NCBI GenBank assembly: GCA_037443205.1
Contig: JBBIOU010000002.1
Span: forward strand, 179,304-243,303
Direction: 5' to 3'
Length of the DNA stretch: 64,000 nucleotides
Source: JBBIOU01 sp037443205
GTDB lineage: Bacteria; Bacteroidota; Bacteroidia; Flavobacteriales_D; UBA2798
The position numbers and the translations under genes were made by a program. The notes beneath the pieces are model-generated. The model was not told the origin of the DNA. It made no database searches and saw only the letters and a list, made by a program, of their open reading frames with translations. Below, piece after piece: positions 44,878 through 54,800 of this stretch (positions are counted from its first letter, which is position 1; the number at the start of each line of letters is the position of its first letter).

Positions 44878-45717
44878 TTACTTATTATTTTCTTCCTGAG
44901 TGCTTTCGGTTTTTACTTCTTTTTCTTGTGTATTAATTTCTTCGTATTCAGTTTGGTTGTTGGTATTTTCATTTGACCGGGTTTGATTACCTCCGGTTTT
45001 GGAAACCCATTCATTATATAATTGAAAATAGCTTTTGGTTTCTATTGCAATTACCCCACCCATCATGTCACCGTATTTTGCAGGCACACCTCCGGTATAA
45101 ATACTCATGCTATTGATGGCAGCACCGGGCAATTTGGGTACAGTACCGGTAATTTTTACCCCATCCACAAAATATATTATGGCATCGGCACGAGCACCTC
45201 TAACATAAGCATCTTTCCCGTCTTCGCTTACTTTAATATCTGATTGATAAGTTCCTATCATTTTTCCGATATTTCTAATGTTTGGGTTGTTTTTTAATTC
45301 TTTTGCCGGAATATAAGTAAGGGATGTTTGTTCGGCATCAATCAGTTTATTTCCATTAATGGTTACTTCGGGCAATGTGCTGTCGCCTAAATACACATCT
45401 TTGGCAAATGCTATCATGTTAGGTTTTACTTCTATGGTTTGTGTTACTTTTTGTTTATTTATAAAAGAGTAGTTTATAATATAAGTTCCCGGATCGAGTG
45501 GCTTGATGGTGAATTTACCGTTTATATCCGAAACACCATTTATTTTTTTACCCATTTGGTCTACCCATACTGTAACTCCGGGCAAAGGTTGTTTATCTGC
45601 ATCATCAAATACTTTTCCTTTTATTTCTCCGCTTGAAACCTGTGCATGAAGTAACGCACCATATAATACTATAACCATTACCTGCAGGCTTTTTTTGATG
45701 GTTTTGATTGTTTTCAT
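44878..45717 (-). CDS. Carboxypeptidase-regulatory plus TonB plug protein, no beta-barrel
   Basis: The 279-residue protein has a signal peptide (about 1-25), a carboxypeptidase-regulatory-like domain (GEIKGKVFDDADKQPLPGVTV), and a TonB plug domain (VYLGDSTLPEVTINGNKL, IYFVDGVKITGTV, IYTGGVPAKYGDMMGGVIAIET). It ends with an acidic, Asn/Glu-rich tail. It has no beta-barrel and is not followed by one. A frame-shifted remnant is unlikely as the next gene is directly the sigma factor. Role in surface signalling with the adjacent sigma factor is inferred from position only. Confidence 0.75.
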   Translation of the reverse strand: MKTIKTIKKSLQVMVIVLYGALLHAQVSSGEIKGKVFDDADKQPLPGVTVWVDQMGKKINGVSDINGKFTIKPLDPGTYIINYSFINKQKVTQTIEVKPNMIAFAKDVYLGDSTLPEVTINGNKLIDAEQTSLTYIPAKELKNNPNIRNIGKMIGTYQSDIKVSEDGKDAYVRGARADAIIYFVDGVKITGTVPKLPGAAINSMSIYTGGVPAKYGDMMGGVIAIETKSYFQLYNEWVSKTGGNQTRSNENTNNQTEYEEINTQEKEVKTESTQEENNK

Positions 45718-45912
45718 AAATTATTTTGTTTAGGGTTAATAATGCTTTTTGATATTTAGATGCCGATTTTGATATAATTCCATAAAACAAGTATAACTTT
45801 TTTAATATACCTCGCTCATACATACACCCAGGCACAATATGGCTAGGGACTATTTTGTAATTAATTAACTGATTTATAGTATTTAACTAAATGATATTTG
45901 TCAGTTTTTGGT

Positions 45913-45926
45913 TTGATTGCCGTCAA
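45913..45926 (+). promoter_or_regulatory. FNR/CRP-like box before the copper ATPase gene
   Basis: TTGATTGCCGTCAA resembles the FNR consensus TTGAT-N4-ATCAA with one mismatch. Its centre lies about 42 bases upstream of the ATG at 45962, a class II activator distance if the start of transcription falls there. A CAATTTTG close to TAnnTTTG (45949-45956) lies downstream. Confidence 0.4.
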
Positions 45927-45961
45927 TCTATATAGTCTGTCTTAGTTGCAATTTTGTTTAT

Positions 45962-48379
45962 ATGATAAAAAACATAAAAGAAAAAGTAACTTGTTTTCAT
46001 TGTGGTGAAAGTTGTAAAAACGACATTATAAAATATAATGATTTATTTTTTTGTTGTATCGGATGCAAAACCGTTTATGAAATTCTTAGTGCAAATAATT
46101 TGTGTGAGTTTTATAATTTTAATCAAACTCCGGGAGTTACTCAACAACAAGATAAAAAAGAAAATTACGATTACCTAAATCATCCTGAAATATCATCACG
46201 CCTGATAACTTATCAGGACACAAAACTAACCTATGCAACTTTTTATATTCCGGTTATACATTGCAGTTCTTGTATATGGTTATTAGAAAATTTGAATAAA
46301 TTAAATGATTCTATAATTCGATCGCGGGTAAATTTTATAAAAAAAGAAGTGAGTGTTGTATTTAATAATAAAACTACACTTGCTGATATTGCTAAGCTCC
46401 TCTCGAGCATCGGATATGCTCCAAAAATAAATTTAGATACGCTTGATAAAAACACTAAACAAAACTCGTATTTCGATAAAAAATACTTGTATAAACTGGG
46501 CATTACATTTTTCTGTTTTGGCAATATCATGCTGCTTAGTTTTCCGGAATATTTTGAAATAACAAAAAGCCGGGATCATAATTACACCACCTTATTTACT
46601 TATCTTAATTTTTTACTCTCTTTGCCAGTCATGTTTTATTCATCTCAGGAATTTATAGTTAGCGCATGGAACGGCATAAAGCAAAATATATTTAATATGG
46701 ATGTTCCGATAGCACTAGGAATTATCATTATGTTTATACAAAGCAGTATAGAAATATTTACCGGTTATGGAGCCGGCTACATGGATACACTTGCGAGTTT
46801 GGTTCTATTAATGCTTATCGGAAGAGCTATGCAAAATATGACCTATGCAAAATTATCTTTTGACAGAGATTATAAATCATATTTTCCCATAGCAGTTACC
46901 AAAATAGAAAATCAAAAACAAAAGCAAGTTCCGGTAACTGAAATAAAAAAAGGCGATCGTCTTTTAATCCGTAATCAGGAAATAATTCCTGCCGACTGTA
47001 TTTTGCAAAGCAATGATGCGGCTATAGATTACAGCTTTGTAACAGGCGAATCCGAATTGCTCAACAAAAATAAAGACGATATGATTTATGCAGGAGCCAA
47101 ACTTAGCGGCAATGCTATTGAAGTGGAAGTTATTAAAGAGATTTCGCAAAGTTATTTAACATCGCTTTGGAATGATGTAAACTTTAATAAAAACAAAGAT
47201 GAACAAGATAAATTAATATCCTTATCTAACCGGGTTAGTAAATATTTTACATACACTGTGTTGCTTATTGCATTGCTTGCGGCATTATTTTGGATTAGCA
47301 CTGATGTGTACAGAGCCTTAAGAGCATTTACATCGGTATTAATTATAACTTGTCCGTGTGCACTTGCCCTTACTACACCTTTTACTTTAGGAAATACCAT
47401 GCGCCTGTTTGGTTTAAAAAAATTTTACATCAAAAACACGGGTGTAATCGAGAAACTGGGAAAAATTGACACCATTGTATTTGATAAAACCGGAACCATA
47501 ACGCATCCCAACCGGGCAAAAGTTACCTATACAGGGAGCGAATTAAATCAAACTGAAATAAATATGATATTATCGTTGGTTGTTAACTCGAATCATCCGT
47601 CAAGCAAAAAAATTTATAATTATTTACAAAATAAATATTCTTGCATCCATACACCCATATCGCATTTTAAAGAATTACCGGGCAAAGGCATTGAAGGCCT
47701 TGTAAATAATGTATTGGTTAAAATAGGCAGTGCGCGATGGTTAAATATTTCTGACTATATAAACACAAAACAAAGCAGAATTTATGTATTATTTAATAAT
47801 GATTTAAAAGGGTATTTTGTTTTACGTAATGAATTCCGTAAAGGATTAAGCAGATTAATCCGTAAACTTGATAAAAACTACCGTTTGGAGCTGCTTTCGG
47901 GGGATAATGATGCTGAAAAAGATAAATTGAAAGCATTTTTTGACGAAGAAAACATGTATTTTTCTCAATCACCGCACGAAAAATTAAACCATATAAAAAT
48001 CTTACGATTGCAGCATAAAAATGTGCTCATGATAGGAGATGGATTAAATGATGCCGGAGCACTGATACAAAGTAACGTGGGTATAGCCGTGTCTGACGAT
48101 GTAAATAATTTTTCACCGGCCTGTGATGCAATTATTGCAGGCGATGCATTACCTGATTTATCAAATTTTCTTAAATTGGCTAAATACAGTTTAAAAATAA
48201 TTATAACTGCCTTTATACTCTCTTTTATTTATAATATCATAGGCTTGTATTTTGCTGTACAAGGCAACTTATCTCCCATTATTGCGGCCATATTAATGCC
48301 TTTAAGTTCTATATCTGTAATCGCGTTTACTACTTTTGCCGTGTATTTTAAGGCGCAACAAATATTTAAAAAAAAATAG
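45962..48379 (+). CDS. ccoI: CcoI/FixI-like copper-transporting P-type ATPase
   Basis: The 805-residue protein has the CcoI-type N-terminal Cys cluster C11, C14, C18, C31, C32 and C35, a metal-binding HCSSC (100-104), membrane motif C464-P-C466 in ITCPCALAL, phosphorylated D508 in DKTGTIT, and hinge GDGLNDAGAL. It supplies copper for cbb3 cytochrome oxidase assembly. The ATG at 45962 is chosen over the in-frame 45917 upstream. No ccoNOP genes are in the window. A generic copper exporter is the alternative. Confidence 0.85.
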   Translation: MIKNIKEKVTCFHCGESCKNDIIKYNDLFFCCIGCKTVYEILSANNLCEFYNFNQTPGVTQQQDKKENYDYLNHPEISSRLITYQDTKLTYATFYIPVIHCSSCIWLLENLNKLNDSIIRSRVNFIKKEVSVVFNNKTTLADIAKLLSSIGYAPKINLDTLDKNTKQNSYFDKKYLYKLGITFFCFGNIMLLSFPEYFEITKSRDHNYTTLFTYLNFLLSLPVMFYSSQEFIVSAWNGIKQNIFNMDVPIALGIIIMFIQSSIEIFTGYGAGYMDTLASLVLLMLIGRAMQNMTYAKLSFDRDYKSYFPIAVTKIENQKQKQVPVTEIKKGDRLLIRNQEIIPADCILQSNDAAIDYSFVTGESELLNKNKDDMIYAGAKLSGNAIEVEVIKEISQSYLTSLWNDVNFNKNKDEQDKLISLSNRVSKYFTYTVLLIALLAALFWISTDVYRALRAFTSVLIITCPCALALTTPFTLGNTMRLFGLKKFYIKNTGVIEKLGKIDTIVFDKTGTITHPNRAKVTYTGSELNQTEINMILSLVVNSNHPSSKKIYNYLQNKYSCIHTPISHFKELPGKGIEGLVNNVLVKIGSARWLNISDYINTKQSRIYVLFNNDLKGYFVLRNEFRKGLSRLIRKLDKNYRLELLSGDNDAEKDKLKAFFDEENMYFSQSPHEKLNHIKILRLQHKNVLMIGDGLNDAGALIQSNVGIAVSDDVNNFSPACDAIIAGDALPDLSNFLKLAKYSLKIIITAFILSFIYNIIGLYFAVQGNLSPIIAAILMPLSSISVIAFTTFAVYFKAQQIFKKK

Positions 48380-48386
48380 AGGATGT

Positions 48387-49472
48387 TTATTGTTTTTTCT
48401 TACCATACATCATTACTCCTTCGCCATAATTACCGTTATAACTGATACGAAATGGCAGAGGCTTATTGTTTTCGCTTGCCTCAACTGCTTTTTTCAAATC
48501 AGGCTGAAAACCCCAGGACAAATCGTTGATGGTTTTTGTGTAGGTGCCCCATATTTGCAGTGCGAAATGGTGACTTTCAAATAATTTATAGGGTATTCCT
48601 GTATCATCTTGAATAATTTTATTGCTATGGTTTAAAATTAATTTTCTGATGGTTTCAAAATTTTTATGTGCCGGTATATACGAAGCTGATTTAATATAGG
48701 TATTGTAAGTTGCAAACGATTTAATAAATTTTTCAAATTCGGGTTTATTGCTCAATTTATAATCGGCCACATCCAAAGAAAAATAATATAGGTCTTTGTT
48801 ACGATTTAAGCTGTCAACAAATAATATATGCAGCCCTTCTATGGTTCCTGTATTTTTCGGTAATTTAAAAATTCCGTTCTTGTCTATATTACCATATTTT
48901 ACTGTTTTAATAAAATATCCACTGCGAACAATAAAATACATTAATAAATGTATATTGCCATTGAGTTGTGCTTTTGAAAAATCACGGCTCATGTGTGAGG
49001 TAACAAAATAACCGGCTTTAACTAAATAACGCAATGAGCTGCGTATGGAGAGCAAATAATTTTCTAATTGATTTTGATTCAGTTTTGTTATTTGTGGCAA
49101 GCTGCCCAATCTTTCTAATCCAAGTAAAATGTAACTTTTTGCGTATGGATAAAACACATGTGAGAATAAAAAATCGGGGCCCGAAAAGGGGTAAAAGCAA
49201 GTTAATGTATCTGTTTTTTCTATTATATTTCTTTCGCCAGCCCATAGATTTATTGGCAATAGAGTAGAGTCGTTAATATATTTCCATGTTTTATGTGTAA
49301 ACTCTGCGTGTTCTTTATACCAGGCTTTTTGCTGCAAAAATTTAAACTCATCCGTTTCACAATCTATTCCCGCAATAAATCGGGCTGTTTCGGTCAACAA
49401 TGTGTCATAATGTATTTGTGCATACAATTTATGGCATAGCAAAACAAATAAAAGTAAAGGTATTTTAAACAT
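48387..49472 (-). CDS. Secreted protein of unknown function
   Basis: I do not recognise this protein (about 361 residues from ATG 49472; tandem Mets at 49475/49472 and 49517 upstream). A signal peptide starts MFKIPLLLFVLLCHKLYAQ. The mature protein has two Cys residues, helical segments and the terminal block NYGEGVMMYGKK. It is convergent with ccoI and divergent from the GH18 gene. Enzyme motifs are not evident. Confidence 0.55.
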   Translation of the reverse strand: MFKIPLLLFVLLCHKLYAQIHYDTLLTETARFIAGIDCETDEFKFLQQKAWYKEHAEFTHKTWKYINDSTLLPINLWAGERNIIEKTDTLTCFYPFSGPDFLFSHVFYPYAKSYILLGLERLGSLPQITKLNQNQLENYLLSIRSSLRYLVKAGYFVTSHMSRDFSKAQLNGNIHLLMYFIVRSGYFIKTVKYGNIDKNGIFKLPKNTGTIEGLHILFVDSLNRNKDLYYFSLDVADYKLSNKPEFEKFIKSFATYNTYIKSASYIPAHKNFETIRKLILNHSNKIIQDDTGIPYKLFESHHFALQIWGTYTKTINDLSWGFQPDLKKAVEASENNKPLPFRISYNGNYGEGVMMYGKKKQ

Positions 49473-49547
49473 CATTAATTTTTTTAAAAAGGAGTCAAAT
49501 ATCATTAAAAAAATCAATAATTTCGTTTTGCTTAATAGTATATAATT

Positions 49548-52500
49548 ATGTACAACTACACCAAAATATTATTTTTTGCGATAGCCTGTTTTTATGTATG
49601 CTGTATTGATGCACAACAAAGCATTCACCAACAGGAATTGGAATATTATAATCAGCAACCGGTTACAGCAGAACAATATGAAATACTAAACCAAACTGCC
49701 CCCGTTGCACAGCAACGCGGTGGGTGCACCCCCGATAAAATTGTTTACGGATGGCATCCTTACTGGTGTAATGGTTTGCAAAGCAACTACCAGTGGAATT
49801 TACTTACACATTTATCCTATTTTTCGTATGAAGTAAATTCAATTAACGGCAATGCTATTTCTACACACGGATGGAGCACCGCACAAGCTGTTACTGATGC
49901 ATTAAATAATGGTGTAAAAGTTACTTTAACCGTTACCTTGTTTTCAGACCACGCCACATTTTTAACCAACAATACTTCTAAACAAACGTTAATAAACAAT
50001 CTTATTTCATTAGTTCAATCGCGTGGTGCACATGGGGTATGTATAGATTTTGAAGGAATTCCCTCATCACAAAAAAATAATTTCACGAATTTTATGATTA
50101 GCCTCTCTAATCAAATGCATACAGCCATTCCCAATTCGGAGGTAAGTACGGTTTTATATGCAGTAGATTGGAATAATGTATTTGATTTACCGGCTATGGC
50201 GCCATACGTAGATTTGTTTATCATTATGGGATATGATTATTACTGGCAAGGTAGTAGTAATGCAGGACCTAACGACCCCTTATTTCATTTTGGTTCAACG
50301 TATAATTATACTTTATCAAAAAGCGTTACTTACTATCTCAGCCAGGGTTGTCCGGCCAATAAACTGGTATTAGGGTTACCCTATTATGGACGTGAGTGGC
50401 CAACTTCAAGTAACACCGTGGGCGCAGCAACTACCGGCAGCGGTGTATCGCGCACCTATCGTTATGTAAGAGACAATTCAACCGGTTTTTATACCAGCGC
50501 TAACAGAGGTTATGATGCAGCCAGCAGAAGTACCTATTATATTTTTAACAACAGCGGTTGGCGACAATGTTTTATTACCGAAGAAGATGATATGCGCGAA
50601 CGATTGGATTTTATCCGCAAGCGGGGAATTGCCGGAATGGGTATATGGGCATTAGGATACGATAACGGATACACAGAATTTTGGAACGCCATTGCGGAAT
50701 ATATGACCGATTGCCATCAAGACCCCTGCAGCGAGGTATTGTATGATATTGGAGGCGGTCCTCAAAAAAATTACTACGATAACGAAAATTACACTTTCAC
50801 TTTAGCTCCTCCCAATGCCACATCCATTACCGTAAATTTTACCTCTTTTAGCGTAGCAACCGGAGATAATTTATATGTATATAATGGTCCTTCAACAGCA
50901 TCGCCTCAATTTCCGGGAAGTCCATTCAGCGGCACAACCCTGCCTCCCTCGCTCACCTCTAGCAGCGGAGCCATAACTTTTCGGTTTAGCTCTAACGGAT
51001 CTACCACTGCTCCGGGCTGGAATGCTACCTATACGTGCACCGTTGATAATACTCCTCCCACAACCAACATAAACACATCAGCCGGTTGGAAAACACAAAA
51101 TTTTACGGTTCAATTTACCGATAATGATAACAGCGGAGGCTCGGGTTTAGATTTATGTTTTTGGCAGGCACTGGATAACAACGCAACAGAATGGAGAGCA
51201 AACGCTGCACACGGATTTTTTAACGACAATTTTAATACAGCCATACACCCCGAATGGACACAACAAACAGGCACATGGAATATTAATACATCCAGACTTA
51301 ATATGGCCGTTGAAAGCGAACAAAATTCAAACATATATGCTTCATTAACACAAAACAATACCGCTACTTATCTTTACCATTGGCAAATGAATATGGGAGG
51401 CACCGGAACTAATCGAAGAGCCGGAATGCATTTCTTTTGCGATAACCCGGCTTTGCCAAACAGAGGAAATTCGTATTTCGTTTTTTACAGAGTAGATAAT
51501 AATAAATGCCAGATATATAAAGTTACCAACGATACTTATACTTTAATGACTGATGACGCAGTAATAATTAATCCTAACACCTGGTACGATTGCAAAGTAA
51601 TTTATAACCCCCAAAACGGAAGCATTAAAGCGTATTTAAACAATATACTGGTTTCGCAATGGACCGATCCGCAGCCTTTACAAACAGGTAATAGTATTTC
51701 GCTGCGCTCAGGTGGCACTAATGTATTGTATGATGATGTAAAAGTTTGGAAATCGCATAATCCAAACAGCAACGAAAATATTAGCATTGGAAATTCATCA
51801 ACCATGATTCGTTACCAAAATAACGGAGTAAATAATCCTTCCTGTCGTATAAAATCCATAGTTAAAGACATCGCAGATAATTGGAGTGCAGATGCTACTT
51901 TAAACGTAAATATTGACTGGACCAATCCTCTTCCCGCATCCACCATCCATGACGGATTGTTTACCGATATAGACACCTTTAACTTACATACCGAAATATC
52001 AGGCAACTGGAGTGCTGCTTTTGACCCCCATTCAGCGGTTGCCGGCTACGAATACTCGGTTGGTACAAGCCCCGCAGACTCAAACATTATATCCTGGACT
52101 AATAACAGCATCAATACTTCATTTACACATACAGGTTTAAATTTAGCTTACAACCAAATGTATTATGTAAATGCGCGCGCCATTAACGGGGCAGGATTAA
52201 AAAGTAACATTTATACCAGCAACGGACAATATCTTACTCCCTTGGTGCAACCTGCAACTGCAGCATTTACCCAACAAAGCAATATAGTTTGTTTAAACGA
52301 TTCCTTACAATTAATTAATGCCTCGCAAAATGCCAACGCATGGCTTTGGCAAATGCCCGGTGGGTCGCCAGCATCTTCTAACTTACAGCACCCAAAAGTT
52401 ATTTACCCCATGGCCGGCACTTATGCCGTTACCCTTATTGCCTATAGCCCGGGAGGAAATGACACTATCACACAAAATATCAATATATCTTATCAATTAC

Positions 52501-53000
52501 CTCCACAAATTAATTTTACGGTGAACGACACTATACTACATTTCCCTAATCCCTTTTTAGCAATCAGCAACAATTCACAAAATGCAACCGATTATTACTG
52601 GGATTTCGGAGATGGTAATTTCTCTACCGATGTTTCGCCCTGGCATCTTTATAATCAAACAGGCAGCTTTATTTTAACACTTATTGCATCCAATAACTTT
52701 TGTGCACCCGATACACAACAAATTACCATACATGTAAATTCGCCCGTAGGGTTAAACCCAACCACATCCCATCCATTTAATTTATATCCTAATCCCACAA
52801 ACGGTGAATTGATTATTGAATTTGAAAATACCTCGAATATAAATTTACCCTTTCAAATATATGATGTTACCGGAAAAATAGTTTACACTGCCATGCTTAC
52901 AAATACAAGAGCATATCTTAACTTATATAATTTGTCCAATGGATTGTATTATCTTGTTTTGGGCAATCAATATCGGTCAAAACTTACAATTCAAAAATAA
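49548..53000 (+). CDS. GH18-family multidomain T9SS protein (CUB, LamG-like, PKD)
   Basis: The 1150-residue protein has a signal peptide. A GH18-like domain (about 60-390) has CIDFEG with D167 and E169, MGYDYYWQG and YYGREWPTSSN. It has DFE in place of the usual DxDxE, so the catalytic Glu is kept. A CUB-like domain (395-500, IGGGPQKNYYDN), a LamG-like laminin/lectin fold (about 545-740), a fibronectin-like segment, two PKD-like modules (about 905-985 and 985-1065, WDFGDGNFS) and a T9SS type A domain (LYPNPTNGELIIEF, NLSNGLYYLVL) follow. It probably hydrolyses chitin, peptidoglycan or other N-acetylglucosamine polymers at the cell surface. Confidence 0.88.
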   Translation: MYNYTKILFFAIACFYVCCIDAQQSIHQQELEYYNQQPVTAEQYEILNQTAPVAQQRGGCTPDKIVYGWHPYWCNGLQSNYQWNLLTHLSYFSYEVNSINGNAISTHGWSTAQAVTDALNNGVKVTLTVTLFSDHATFLTNNTSKQTLINNLISLVQSRGAHGVCIDFEGIPSSQKNNFTNFMISLSNQMHTAIPNSEVSTVLYAVDWNNVFDLPAMAPYVDLFIIMGYDYYWQGSSNAGPNDPLFHFGSTYNYTLSKSVTYYLSQGCPANKLVLGLPYYGREWPTSSNTVGAATTGSGVSRTYRYVRDNSTGFYTSANRGYDAASRSTYYIFNNSGWRQCFITEEDDMRERLDFIRKRGIAGMGIWALGYDNGYTEFWNAIAEYMTDCHQDPCSEVLYDIGGGPQKNYYDNENYTFTLAPPNATSITVNFTSFSVATGDNLYVYNGPSTASPQFPGSPFSGTTLPPSLTSSSGAITFRFSSNGSTTAPGWNATYTCTVDNTPPTTNINTSAGWKTQNFTVQFTDNDNSGGSGLDLCFWQALDNNATEWRANAAHGFFNDNFNTAIHPEWTQQTGTWNINTSRLNMAVESEQNSNIYASLTQNNTATYLYHWQMNMGGTGTNRRAGMHFFCDNPALPNRGNSYFVFYRVDNNKCQIYKVTNDTYTLMTDDAVIINPNTWYDCKVIYNPQNGSIKAYLNNILVSQWTDPQPLQTGNSISLRSGGTNVLYDDVKVWKSHNPNSNENISIGNSSTMIRYQNNGVNNPSCRIKSIVKDIADNWSADATLNVNIDWTNPLPASTIHDGLFTDIDTFNLHTEISGNWSAAFDPHSAVAGYEYSVGTSPADSNIISWTNNSINTSFTHTGLNLAYNQMYYVNARAINGAGLKSNIYTSNGQYLTPLVQPATAAFTQQSNIVCLNDSLQLINASQNANAWLWQMPGGSPASSNLQHPKVIYPMAGTYAVTLIAYSPGGNDTITQNINISYQLPPQINFTVNDTILHFPNPFLAISNNSQNATDYYWDFGDGNFSTDVSPWHLYNQTGSFILTLIASNNFCAPDTQQITIHVNSPVGLNPTTSHPFNLYPNPTNGELIIEFENTSNINLPFQIYDVTGKIVYTAMLTNTRAYLNLYNLSNGLYYLVLGNQYRSKLTIQK

Positions 53001-54046
53001 TGATGATGAACTACAAATTATTAGGTAAAAGCGGTTTGCGCGTTTCTGAAATTTGCTTAGGAACAATGACCTTTGGCGAAGAATGGGGTTATGGTGCCAA
53101 TAAAGAAGAAAGCCGTAAAATATTTAACGCCTTTATACAAGCAGGCGGTAATTTTATTGATACGGCTAACCGATATACCGAAGGAACCAGCGAGATTTTT
53201 TTAGGTGAATTTATCAAAGAATCACACCGCAGAGATGAACTGGTTATTGCAACCAAGTATTCGTTGGTTACTAAACACGATAGAATAAATGATGGCGGTA
53301 ACCATAGAAAAAATTTAGTGCAAAGCATTGAAGGCAGCCTAAAACGCCTGCAATTAGATTATATAGACCTGCTTTATCTGCATGCCTGGGATTACACTAC
53401 ACCCGAAGAAGAAGTAATGCGCGCTTTAGATGATTTGATTAGAACAGGAAAAGTATTGTATATAGCTATATCGGATACACCGGCCTGGGTTATAGCACGC
53501 TGTAACGCCATTGCCGAGTTGCGCGGATGGTCTCGATTCATAGCCATACAAGCCGAATACAGCCTTATAACACGTGATGCCGAACGCGAATTATTGCCCT
53601 TAGCCAATCATGACGATATGATGATAACAGCCTGGGCACCACTGGCAGGCGGAGCTTTAACCGGTAAATACCTGAAGCAAGACGCTACTCCTAAAAGACT
53701 AAAAGAAGGCAGTAAACGCCTGAATGAAAAAAGCATGGCTATTGCAAAGGCCGTGGTTAATATTGCTAAACTTAACCATGCTAATCCCACACAGGTAGCA
53801 CTGCAATGGATTATGCAAAAAAGTAATCGCATTATACCTGTTGTTGGCGCACGCAATGCCGATCAATTAAAAGATAGTTTACAGGTACTTAATTTTAAAT
53901 TAACTGAAAAAGATTTTTTACACCTCGATCAAATAAGCAGCATAGAATTGGGTTTTCCTCACGACTTTTTAAATTCAGACAGTGTAAGACAAGTTTTGCA
54001 TGGCGGACTGTATCATAAAATAATCAATCATCACAAAAAAGTCTGA
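53000..54046 (+). CDS. Aldo/keto reductase
   Basis: The 348-residue protein has the AKR tetrad elements: D in FIDTANRYTEG, Y in the same block, K in IATKYSL, and H in YLHAWD, plus the NADP-binding RIIPVVGARNADQL end. It reduces carbonyls with NADPH. It begins with MMM at 53000, overlapping the GH18 stop by one base (TAATG), so cotranscription and possibly translational coupling are likely, perhaps only for convenience. Substrate unknown. Confidence 0.92.
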   Translation: MMMNYKLLGKSGLRVSEICLGTMTFGEEWGYGANKEESRKIFNAFIQAGGNFIDTANRYTEGTSEIFLGEFIKESHRRDELVIATKYSLVTKHDRINDGGNHRKNLVQSIEGSLKRLQLDYIDLLYLHAWDYTTPEEEVMRALDDLIRTGKVLYIAISDTPAWVIARCNAIAELRGWSRFIAIQAEYSLITRDAERELLPLANHDDMMITAWAPLAGGALTGKYLKQDATPKRLKEGSKRLNEKSMAIAKAVVNIAKLNHANPTQVALQWIMQKSNRIIPVVGARNADQLKDSLQVLNFKLTEKDFLHLDQISSIELGFPHDFLNSDSVRQVLHGGLYHKIINHHKKV

Positions 54047-54342
54047 TGACCTTTTTCCTGGCATGAAGGATCTTTCAAATTTATGTTAAAATCAGACTTA
54101 TTTCTATTTTAAAATGTACTGTTGGGGGGGGTTAATCTACAACTAGCTATTCAAACCCACCTCAGCTATGCCGCTAAAGCATGATTAAAAGATTAACAGG
54201 ATTTTCATGCTATTGATAAATTAAACTCAACGTTTAAATCAGCCGGTTAAACTTGTTTTTTTTACAGTTAAGCAAAAGCTTTATAATGTTTGCAACAAAT
54301 TAACATTAAAAACCGTCTTTTGTAAAAAAGAAGTTGATTGTA

Positions 54343-54642
54343 ATGGACAAAAAAAAACATTATTTACAGGGATTTATTACTCATGCAGAAAATTTAAAAA
54401 CGAACAATCGCTTTTTTGATTTGCTGATTAAAAACAATCGTCTTGAAATTATATATACGCCATTTTCAGGCAATGCACGTGCTGATATCTGCACCACCAA
54501 CGGGGAAATAATTTACACAACCTGTGTAAACGCCCTTTCAACAATCATATATACCGATACTTTTATGCAAGGTCATTACGAATTATGGCTGATTGATGGT
54601 GATGTATTACTGAAAAAATCATTTACCATACCGGGTAAATAG
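54343..54642 (+). CDS. Small beta-rich protein resembling a stand-alone sorting-type domain
   Basis: Starting at ATG 54343 (99 residues; an upstream TTG at 54334 is less likely), it has no signal peptide. The C-terminal 60 residues, RADICTTNGEIIYTT, DTFMQGHYELWLIDGDVL and KKSFTIP, follow the strand pattern of T9SS type A domains and DUF3244-type beta-sandwiches. Not attached to a secreted protein. Not recognised otherwise, role unknown. Confidence 0.5.
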   Translation: MDKKKHYLQGFITHAENLKTNNRFFDLLIKNNRLEIIYTPFSGNARADICTTNGEIIYTTCVNALSTIIYTDTFMQGHYELWLIDGDVLLKKSFTIPGK

Positions 54643-54688
54643 GTATCAAGCCTTGTATAAGCATACTGATTTACAGCTATATTAAACA

Positions 54689-54800
54689 TTAATATGCTTA
54701 ATTGTCGCCCAATGGCCGATACCCCCTATCCAAGTAAGCATGCCATACTCCCGGACTCTCTTAGACGAAAAATTTGAATCTTGTCTAATCTTTAACTAAA
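54689..54800 (+). repeat. Degenerate interspersed repeat, copy E
   Basis: About 110 bases keep the pattern of the 140-bp repeat with many changes: GTCGCCCAATGGCCGATACCCC for the second stem and GACGAAAAATTTGAATCTTG for the stem before the end. The rest of the gap 54643-55065 holds no gene that I can see. Confidence 0.45.

Noticed and set aside
44878..45717. Frameshifted or truncated TonB receptor pseudogene
   Set aside because: The reading frame is intact with a natural acidic tail, and no barrel coding sequence follows; the sigma gene starts 16 bases later.
49548..50700. A peptidoglycan-spore coat type chitinase fused to a sporulation system
   Set aside because: No other sporulation genes are present; the T9SS and PKD modules make a surface hydrolase the simpler reading.
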